NCBI GenBank assembly: GCA_964430745.1
Contig: CAYSHI010000419.1
Coordinates: 1 to 20,056, forward strand
DNA from: CBDCGW01 sp964430745
Lineage (GTDB): Bacteria > Acidobacteriota > UBA890
Reading direction: 5' to 3'
Length of the DNA stretch: 20,056 nt
Positions 15,682 through 20,056 of this stretch are shown here, piece after piece. Below the pieces are notes generated by a model. That model saw only the letters and a list, made by a program, of their open reading frames with translations, was not told the DNA's origin and made no database searches. Both the position numbers and the translations under genes were made by a program. The stretch's first letter is position 1. Each line of letters opens with the position of its first letter.

Positions 15682-15941
15682 GACCGCATGCTACTGCAGG
15701 CGATCGTCCGGACGGCGATGTTGTCACGACCTGAGGGGCTAGCGAGAGCCGACGGCTGCCGGCGGATGTGCCCACGCTGATCCAGCCGGCTCGTCATCCC
15801 GGCAGGATCGCAGAACAGCCGCGGGCACTCAACGGCGCCACGTGACGGGTGTCGGCGAGTCTCTCAGACGGTCGATCGTTGTGGCCGTCTCATAGAGGTG
15901 GGTGGATCCGACGAAACTCCATCACGCCGGGCTTTTGCCAA

Positions 15942-16280
15942 ATGATCGTTGTCCAGTTTCTCATTCCGACCCGAGACCGCGACGGCGATAGCTACTCGCG
16001 CGATGTTTTGAAGGAACTGCAGCACGATCTGGAGGAACGGTTCGACGGCTGGTCTCTGGCGGCGCACGAACCGCTGCCAGGTGCCTGGCGCAATCCTGCT
16101 TCCGGGGAGGTCGAGTACGACGAGTCATGGAGGTACGAGGTCGGTGTCGCTCGCGAGCGGCTCGTTGAACTCGACGAGTACCTTTCCCTACTCGCCACCC
16201 GGCTGGGGCAGGAGGCCATCTGGCGGATTCTGTATGGCGGAGGGGAGGGTAAAGCGATTCCAGCCAGAAAACATGAGTAG
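15942..16280 (+). CDS. Small protein of unknown function upstream of an HTH gene
   Basis: I do not recognise a family. From ATG 15942 the product is 112 residues, starting MIVVQFLIPTRDRDGDSYS; the frame is open to 15849 but the upstream part reads like random Arg/Ser-rich sequence. It has a hydrophobic first strand, then charged helices (VLKELQHDLEERFDGW, RLVELDEYLSLLATRLGQEA), a Trp/Glu-rich middle (YDESWRYEVGVA) and a conserved-looking end LYGGGEGKAIPAR. There are no signal peptide or membrane segments. The stop codon lies inside a 14-bp palindrome and an excisionase-like HTH gene starts 94 bp later in the same direction, so the two may form a regulated pair. No strong ribosome site is seen. 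Confidence 0.6.
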   Translation: MIVVQFLIPTRDRDGDSYSRDVLKELQHDLEERFDGWSLAAHEPLPGAWRNPASGEVEYDESWRYEVGVARERLVELDEYLSLLATRLGQEAIWRILYGGGEGKAIPARKHE

Positions 16281-16290
16281 CATATGCTAC
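16277..16290. promoter_or_regulatory. 14-bp perfect palindrome between the small gene and the HTH gene
   Basis: GTAGCATATGCTAC is a perfect palindrome that includes the stop codon of the upstream small gene and lies 84 bp before the ATG of the HTH gene. A partial second copy (ATAGC) occurs at 16300-16304. Local sequence is clearly more A/T-rich than its surroundings. It may be an operator for the HTH protein or a promoter region; both are inference. Confidence 0.45.
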
Positions 16291-16374
16291 GTTTATGAAT
16301 AGCAAAGGCTCACTTTACCCTACAGATGCGCCGAGTCGCTCGGCCGGTGCGCGGCGCCGAAAGATCGTGACCCG

Positions 16375-16860
16375 ATGACGAGATACATGCTGTTGAACGA
16401 CGACATCGTCGATTTGGGGAAACTCTCGAAGCAGGATCTTGCGTTCCTGCTCGAGCTGCAACGGCGCGCCATGGCGAATGAGGACTACTTCGATCTCCAG
16501 CGCGAGGTGTGCGCCGCGGGCGCCTATCCGCTCAAGGGAAGCCGGCGGGTGACGCGCCAGATCCACGTGTCACCGCTCTACCGGGTCGCCGAGGACATCG
16601 TCGATCGTGTCGGGATCGAGCAAGGGGTCATCGCCCCCGCACCCGACGATCTGGTCGAGATCACCAGCGAGATCATGAGCACCCGGGAGGCTGCGGAGCG
16701 ACTGGGAGTGACACGCGGAGCCGTGGTCAAGGCCGCCCAGGCGGGGCGGCTCAAGGGCAAGAAGATCGGCAACACCTGGGCGTTGCTGCGTCGGAGCGTG
16801 GAAGGCTACGAGGTCGCACAGCATCGGGTCGCGGCCGGCCGCGCCGCGCATCGGAGGTAG
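16375..16860 (+). CDS. Excisionase-like helix-turn-helix DNA-binding protein
   Basis: The 161-residue product has a C-terminal MerR/excisionase-type HTH (HTH_17) at about residues 101-148: STREAAERLGVTRGAVVKAA, AGRLKGKKIGNTWALLRRSVEGY. This arrangement, helix-turn-helix then a wing with G(N)TW and a basic turn, is seen in excisionase-family regulators and in some antitoxins. The N-terminal ~95 residues (LGKLSKQDLAFLLELQRRAM, YFDLQREVCAAGAYPLKG) have no family I know and may bind the partner. ATG 16375 has only a poor ribosome site. A palindrome upstream could be its operator. It lies to the right of the tRNA scar, so a mobile-element origin is possible, but no integrase is in the window. Confidence 0.75.
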   Translation: MTRYMLLNDDIVDLGKLSKQDLAFLLELQRRAMANEDYFDLQREVCAAGAYPLKGSRRVTRQIHVSPLYRVAEDIVDRVGIEQGVIAPAPDDLVEITSEIMSTREAAERLGVTRGAVVKAAQAGRLKGKKIGNTWALLRRSVEGYEVAQHRVAAGRAAHRR

Positions 16861-16979
16861 GTGGCGGCTCATCCATAGAAGATCGGCTCCGAGTCGACGA
16901 CCGGCAGCAGACCGCGGCAGCCGAGCTGCAAATCGGGCGACCCGGACCAGCTCGCCGCTCACTCGACCGTCTGCGCCCG

Positions 16980-17009
16980 TTGACCCTCCCTGCCCATTGC
17001 GAATAGCCT
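16980..17009 (+). promoter_or_regulatory. Possible sigma-70-type promoter of Ser/Thr kinase 2
   Basis: TTGACC (16980-16985) matches the -35 consensus in five of six positions. TAGCCT (17004-17009), 18 bp further, is a weak -10 box. Transcription would start near 17016, about 30 nt before the GTG start of kinase 2. Confidence 0.35.
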
Positions 17010-17045
17010 AACGATGCTGTTTTCCCCCGGGCCAGCGAGCGTTCT

Positions 17046-19718
17046 GTGGTCGGCAAGACCCTCGGACATTACGAGATCCTCGAACCACTCGGGTCGGGCG
17101 GTATGGGTGAGGTGTACCGGGCGCGGGACACGAAGCTCGATCGCGATGTTGCCATCAAAGTGCTTCCGGAGGACTTCGCCACCGATCAGGATCGCCTCGC
17201 TCGGTTTGAACGCGAGGCGAAGCTCCTCGCTTCCCTGAACCACGCCAACATCGCGGCGATCTACGGCCTTGAGGATGAGGGTGAGCAGCGGTTCATCGCC
17301 ATGGAGTTGGTGGAGGGAGAGACGCTGGCGGAACGTATCTCTCGGTCGGGGCGTATCGAGGTTGATGAGGCGTTGGACATCGTCCGGCAGATTGCCGAGG
17401 CGCTGGAAGCCGCTCATGAGAACGGCGTCATCCACCGTGACTTGAAGCCCGCCAACGTCGTCGTTACGCCGAAGGGTAAGGCGAAGGTGCTCGACTTCGG
17501 GTTGGCCAAGGCATATGAGGCCGACGGCTCATCGTCCAATATCTCGCCGGACCTGAGTCACTCGCCCACGATGGCCGCGGTCACCCGCACCGGCGTCATC
17601 CTCGGCACCGCCGCCTACATGAGTCCGGAACAGGCACGCGGCAAGTCCGTGGACAAGCGCACCGACATCTGGGCGTTCGGCTGCGTGCTCTACGAGATGC
17701 TGGCCGGGACGAAGGCGTTCGCCGGCGAGACGGTCTCCGACACCATGGCGGCGATTCTCAAGGAGGAGCCGGACTGGAGCGAGCTGGCTACGGAGACGCC
17801 GTTCTTGATCCGAAGGCTCTTGCGTCGGTGTTTGGAGAAGGATCGCAAGCGGCGAATCCCCGACATCGGCATGGCGCGCTTCGAGATCGACGATGCTCTG
17901 GCCGATCCGGAAAGCGGCGAGGCTCTGCCGTCTCACAAGACCGTCGGCCGGCGCGGCGTGTTGCTCGCTGCTGCGGCGACGGCGCTCGTCGCGACGACTG
18001 GGACGTGGCTTGTTCTTGGCCGAGCCACGATGGCGGCCGGCGTGGTTCGTTTCACGGTTCAAGTCGAAGGGGGACATGAGATGTTCACCGGAGAGGGCCC
18101 GCGCCTGGCCATGTCTCCAGACGGTCGGACGCTGGCATACGTCGGGCAAGGCGGCGTGTACCTGCGGGCGCTGGACCGGGCGGAGAGCTCGGTGTTGGAG
18201 GGCACGGAGCGCGCTGAAAGCCCGTTTTTCTCCCCTGATGGACAGTGGCTCGGTTTCGTCCGAGACGGCGGCCTCAAGAAGATCTCGATGGAAGGCGGTT
18301 CGGCGGTTGACATCACCGGCGGCGACGAGTTCGTCGGGAGGTACGCCGGAGCAAGTTGGGCGAGGAACGACACAATCGTGTATGCCAAGCAGGGCTCGCG
18401 TGCCCTGTGGCGAGTCCCGGCCGCCGGCGGGGTTTCAGAAGAGATCACGACGTTTGATGACGGCGGCACCGAGCCCTTCCGCCGATGGCCGCAGGTACTC
18501 GACGGTGGCGGGCGAGAGGTTCTCTATACACGTCTCCCGAGTCGCGACTGGGAAGACGCGCAGATCGTTGTGGAAGATTTCGACTCCGGCGCGCTTACGA
18601 TAGTGGCCGCGCCGGGAGTCTACGGGCGGTACGTTTCCTCGGGACACATTGTGTATGTCACCGGTACGGGAGCCGTTCTTGCGGTGCCGTATGATCTTGC
18701 CGGCCGGCAGGTGACGGGCGACCCGTTCGCGGTGGAGTCTGGCGTCCGCGTTGCCATTTTTGGCGGCGGCGCGTCCCTTGCGGTGTCCGATGGGGGCACG
18801 GCCGCGTTCGTGCACGGGTCGAACGAGACGCGCAACGTCTTGTGGTGGGTCAGCCGGTCGGGACGACGCATCCGTCAGCTGGGAGATCCCCTCTCGATCT
18901 TCTATGTCAATCTATCGCCTGACGAAGAAAAACTCGTCCTTGACACCGGGAGCCCGAGCGGGGGCAGCATCTGGTTGGTCGATGGCGCAACGGGAGTGCG
19001 TGATCGGGTCACCTTTGATGACGTGTGGGCGTTCTCGCCGATCTGGTCGCCGGCGGGCGATCGGGTCGCGTATGTGTCGTACTCGAGCGAACACGAGGCG
19101 GACACGGTGTTCGTGCAAGACGTCCGCGGTGGTGGTCCGCCGCTGCCCGTTCATCCGGCGAAGCCGGAGGCGAATCTGTGGGTCTCATCATGGTTCGCGG
19201 ACTGGTTGGCCTTCTCGGAGACCGACGACGGCCTGGAGAAGCTCTTTGTCTTGCGCCTCGACGGAGGGGCGGCGCCAATCCCGGTGGCCAGATCGTCGGA
19301 GGCTCAGACGTCCCCGCAATTCTCCCCTGCCGGCCGGTGGTTGGCCTATGAGTCGGAGGAGGGTGACCAGCCGGAGATCTACGTGGTGTCGTTTCCTGAG
19401 CTTGGCAACAAGCGGCAAGTCTCAACCGAAGGAGGCCGGGCGCCGCGGTGGTCGCCTGACGGCAGCGAGTTGTTTTTCTGGACACGCGACGGCACGTTGA
19501 TGGTGTCACGAGGATGGGGGAGCGAGGTGCCGGTGAGGGAACCCTTGCAGGATCTCTTCCAGGAAGGCGACATGCTGAGTTATCACCAATATGTGGTGGC
19601 TTCGGGCGAGGAGCAGTTTCTCCTCGGTCTGAGGAATCCGGCCTCGCTGGCGAATGAGATCCACGTCGTTGTCAACTGGTCCGAGAAGTTGAAGCAGCTC
19701 GAGCCGGCCGGGCGATGA
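17046..19718 (+). CDS. Membrane-anchored Ser/Thr protein kinase with TolB-like beta-propeller (kinase 2)
   Basis: This 890-residue protein has the same plan as kinase 1. The kinase domain is at about residues 8-275 with glycine loop LGSGGMGEVYRARD, Lys38 in VAIKVLP, Asp132 in HRDLKPANV, Asp150 in DFGLAKA and GTAAYMSPEQARG. One membrane segment lies at about 303-325 (GVLLAAAATALVATTGTWLVLG). A long propeller follows with blades such as MSPDGRTLAYVGQGG, FSPDGQWLGFVRDGG and FSPAGRWLAYESEEGD, and the family ending VVVNWSEKLKQLEP. Up to about residue 240 it is nearly identical to kinase 1; after that similarity drops sharply. The start is GTG 17046 (MVGKTLGHYEIL), with a weak ribosome site. All catalytic residues are present. 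The ligand and the substrates are unknown. Confidence 0.94.
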   Translation: MVGKTLGHYEILEPLGSGGMGEVYRARDTKLDRDVAIKVLPEDFATDQDRLARFEREAKLLASLNHANIAAIYGLEDEGEQRFIAMELVEGETLAERISRSGRIEVDEALDIVRQIAEALEAAHENGVIHRDLKPANVVVTPKGKAKVLDFGLAKAYEADGSSSNISPDLSHSPTMAAVTRTGVILGTAAYMSPEQARGKSVDKRTDIWAFGCVLYEMLAGTKAFAGETVSDTMAAILKEEPDWSELATETPFLIRRLLRRCLEKDRKRRIPDIGMARFEIDDALADPESGEALPSHKTVGRRGVLLAAAATALVATTGTWLVLGRATMAAGVVRFTVQVEGGHEMFTGEGPRLAMSPDGRTLAYVGQGGVYLRALDRAESSVLEGTERAESPFFSPDGQWLGFVRDGGLKKISMEGGSAVDITGGDEFVGRYAGASWARNDTIVYAKQGSRALWRVPAAGGVSEEITTFDDGGTEPFRRWPQVLDGGGREVLYTRLPSRDWEDAQIVVEDFDSGALTIVAAPGVYGRYVSSGHIVYVTGTGAVLAVPYDLAGRQVTGDPFAVESGVRVAIFGGGASLAVSDGGTAAFVHGSNETRNVLWWVSRSGRRIRQLGDPLSIFYVNLSPDEEKLVLDTGSPSGGSIWLVDGATGVRDRVTFDDVWAFSPIWSPAGDRVAYVSYSSEHEADTVFVQDVRGGGPPLPVHPAKPEANLWVSSWFADWLAFSETDDGLEKLFVLRLDGGAAPIPVARSSEAQTSPQFSPAGRWLAYESEEGDQPEIYVVSFPELGNKRQVSTEGGRAPRWSPDGSELFFWTRDGTLMVSRGWGSEVPVREPLQDLFQEGDMLSYHQYVVASGEEQFLLGLRNPASLANEIHVVVNWSEKLKQLEPAGR

Positions 19719-19750
19719 GCTGATTCCTCGGCGGTTTGCGCGTCGCGCCA

Positions 19751-20056
19751 TTAACGCGTGCTACGCACCGTAGACCGATCGATCGCGGCCGGCACCTCGG
19801 GCTCGGGCGTCGTTATCTGCCCGTGAGAATCCTGCGCGACGAACTGAACGACCAGGGTCCCGTCCGCGAATCTTACATCTCCCGCGCCGGCCACCTTTCG
19901 GCCGAGGAGATTGACGGTATGCGATCCGGCCGTGACGTGGATGACGAACGACACCGTCTGGTTTCGCGACGGGGCGAAAGTGGCGGCGACCAGGGCACAA
20001 TCGCTCCAGCTCGCCCGCCCCTGAAACACGCTCGGCCCGGGTCCCGTCGAGTCCAC
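19751..20056 (-). CDS. C-terminal part of an unknown protein (5' end outside window)
   Basis: A minus-strand frame is open from the right edge to TAA at 19751, about 101 residues, so the gene begins outside the window. The visible part looks beta-rich with alternating polar and hydrophobic residues (QTVSFVIHVTAGSHTVNLLG, DVRFADGTLVVQFVAQD), as in small Ig-like or sandwich domains. It lacks a signature I can name. It contains one Cys (SDCALVAATF) and no membrane segment. It is convergent with kinase 2, whose stop is 32 bp away. Whether the start lies close by or it belongs to a large exported protein cannot be told. Confidence 0.6.
   Translation of the reverse strand: MDSTGPGPSVFQGRASWSDCALVAATFAPSRNQTVSFVIHVTAGSHTVNLLGRKVAGAGDVRFADGTLVVQFVAQDSHGQITTPEPEVPAAIDRSTVRSTR

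Noticed and set aside
1..20056. CRISPR array, insertion sequence or integrase gene
   Set aside because: No regularly spaced identical repeats and no transposase or recombinase motifs were seen on either strand, so any mobile element is inferred only from the tRNA scar.

Overview
The window is a GC-rich bacterial segment. Its gene content (a tricorn-like S41 protease, Ser/Thr kinases with C-terminal TolB-type propellers, a YtrA-type GntR regulator, an exported DUF1028 protein and an exported kinase-fold family) suggests Acidobacteriota or a similar soil/marine lineage. This is an inference from family content only; there is no rRNA or phylogenetic marker beyond rarA.

Left part, about 1-9880, looks like ordinary chromosome. 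It holds the C-terminal part of an amidohydrolase; a GntR/YtrA-type regulator with a likely operator, directly followed by a polytopic membrane protein; and, convergent to them, a large exported tricorn-like protease. Next come an exported DUF1028 protein whose end overlaps a convergent STAS-domain gene, an exported HipA/PI4K-like kinase-fold protein, and rarA, whose stop codon lies inside a degenerate 12-bp tandem repeat.

Middle part, about 9880-10400, has no intact gene and looks like a scar. It holds the last ~56 codons of an FkbM-type methyltransferase on the minus strand. This abuts a 44-nt stretch that matches the anticodon loop, T arm and 3' acceptor strand of a tRNA-Thr(CGU) but has no 5' half. 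I read this as a candidate tRNA attachment-site remnant.

Right part, about 10400-20056, is more accessory in character. It has a second exported kinase-fold protein paralogous to the first, and two long membrane-anchored Ser/Thr kinases whose catalytic domains are nearly the same while their C-terminal propellers are unrelated in detail. Between the two kinases lie a 7-codon relic of a third kinase start, an exported DUF1579-like protein, a decayed MNT/HEPN toxin-antitoxin pair (frameshifted nucleotidyltransferase, truncated HEPN), and a small unknown protein followed by an excisionase-like HTH protein with a 14-bp perfect palindrome at their junction. The window ends in the C-terminal part of a minus-strand gene.

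Taken together the window is rich in kinase-fold proteins (two cytoplasmic-facing Ser/Thr kinases, two exported kinase-fold paralogs) plus one STAS protein, but nothing in the sequence shows that they act in one pathway. The best candidates for something undescribed are the paired exported kinase-fold proteins and the modular kinase array with its deletion relic.
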